Below, piece after piece: positions 63,116 to 64,000 of a stretch of DNA of 64,000 nucleotides. The DNA is from Branchipolynoe longqiensis. Its lineage: Eukaryota > Annelida > Polychaeta > Phyllodocida > Polynoidae. The DNA lies in NCBI GenBank assembly GCA_030323885.1, contig CM059190.1:104139856-104203855 (forward strand), written 5' to 3'. Both the position numbers and the translations under genes were made by a program. The notes beneath the pieces are model-generated. The model did no database searches. It was not told the origin of the DNA and worked only from the letters and a program-made list of their open reading frames with translations. Positions within the stretch are counted from its first letter, which is position 1. Each line of letters begins with the position of its first letter.

Positions 63116-64000
63116 CCGATCATCCGAGTCAACTAGACGTGGATACAAACGCCGATTTAAGTGTCAAGTGCATCTTCTGCCTCAGCCTACCCAGGTAGGG
63201 GACCACATTCCTGGAATGTCTGCATTCCAGCATTCCAGGTGCGAGCGCATACTCCAGTGGTCTTCTCACACATGGGGCGGGTTATCTATCATCAGGGTGC
63301 TCTGCACCAGGTGCAAGGTCAGTGTACAATCACTACAAGGCGTCGTGCATTCCGAGATAGCACTGTCCGTGCGTCCGTCCGCCCAGCTCTCCACCCAGTC
63401 AGCCCTCTCTAGCCGTGCTTGAGTCAAATTGAAAGCACACTGCATCTTTCCAAATAACTGATGCAGTGCACATTGCTTTTTCTGGTAAATTATCTTTTGC
63501 AATTAATTTTGTTGTTTTAATTACAATTTGTTGTTATTCAATTTCATTTTTTAATTAACTAAGCGTGGTTCGCTAATTGATCTGACCTTATTTGCCATTA
63601 TCCTTATACCTTGACCTTGCTTGAATAAAAGCCCATTACCTTGTTTGTGTTTAAAATCTTCTTTAAAAAAAAATGTTCTTTTTTTATTCAATTTCTTTTT
63701 TTAATTAACTTAGTTTTTAGAGCTGCATACTCCGCTGGTCCTGACTTCCTGCGCTATTTTTTATATAAATATATTTAGCTTGGTCGTTATAAATCTGACT
63801 GTGCAACTTCAATCCAGACAATTTTGTTCCCAACACACAATGTCAGAGTAGCGAGATTATCGGATAAACGACTAAGATTTTAGACGGAGACAATTAATGG
63901 CGGTAGCTTCGTCACTTGGATGTTTTGGTCAGATGGTGAGATTTCTGTGTTGAATGGCGTTGGACTAATGTGAGTCACCTGTACCCAAATGTAGGATTGC
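63116..64000. other. No gene; possible decayed TTAA MITE end
   Basis: 63719-63800 (TAGAGCTGCATACTCCGCTG, then ATATAAATATATTTAGCTTG) resembles the MITE left end. 63535-63560 and 63690-63720 share ATTCAATTTC(A/T)TTTTTTAATTAACT. Elsewhere nothing recognised. Confidence 0.45.

Overview
This is a eukaryotic, almost certainly invertebrate animal window. Dispersed tRNA-headed SINEs, an I/Nimb-like LINE and very abundant micro- and minisatellites make a mollusc or related lophotrochozoan the best guess; that is inference from repeat content, not from a marker gene. I recognise no complete host protein-coding gene. The only convincing protein-coding sequence is one almost intact non-LTR retrotransposon on the minus strand (51383-56475) with a CCHC gag-like ORF1, an apurinic-type endonuclease, a reverse transcriptase and an RNase H. 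A single frameshift separates the endonuclease from the reverse transcriptase.

Layout. 1-3.3 kb: the 3' end of a second copy of that LINE, decamer and degenerate repeats, SINEs and a pogo-like composite MITE. 3.6-7.2 kb: a 730-base polypurine tract joined to 2.8 kb of an evolving 8-mer array, with long G-quadruplex-capable stretches. 7.2-10.7 kb: two families of TWA-targeting elements inserted into one another. 10.7-31 kb: SINEs, LINE fossils, a tandem 321-bp tRNA-headed repeat, pyrimidine and TA arrays. 31.5-33.2 kb: a CpG-rich block with a 36-bp minisatellite. 33.3-39 kb: another hairpin-core element and long minisatellites. 42-47.4 kb: a decayed plus-strand LINE split by at least five later insertions. 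48.7-49.5 kb: a related TAA-flanked element. 50.8-56.7 kb: a pogo-like composite holding a TTAA MITE and the near-intact LINE. 58-62.8 kb: a long inverted repeat and two more hairpin-core elements.

The most interesting signal is a set of at least six non-autonomous elements (7.5, 9.5-10.7, 19.4, 33.3, 59.6 and 61.9 kb). They have related termini containing (C/G)TGTCACA-like words and mostly TAA/TTA flanks. They share a 26-bp internal palindrome (half-site AAAGTTTTGTGCA or a variant) lying about 155-235 bp from at least one end. The rest of each interior is a degenerate repetition of its own short word. Some words appear to have grown into true tandem arrays, so these elements may be minisatellite nurseries. 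The insertions also give a relative chronology, with two internally verified empty sites: a 399-bp element plus 3 bp, and a 346-bp element at TTAA.
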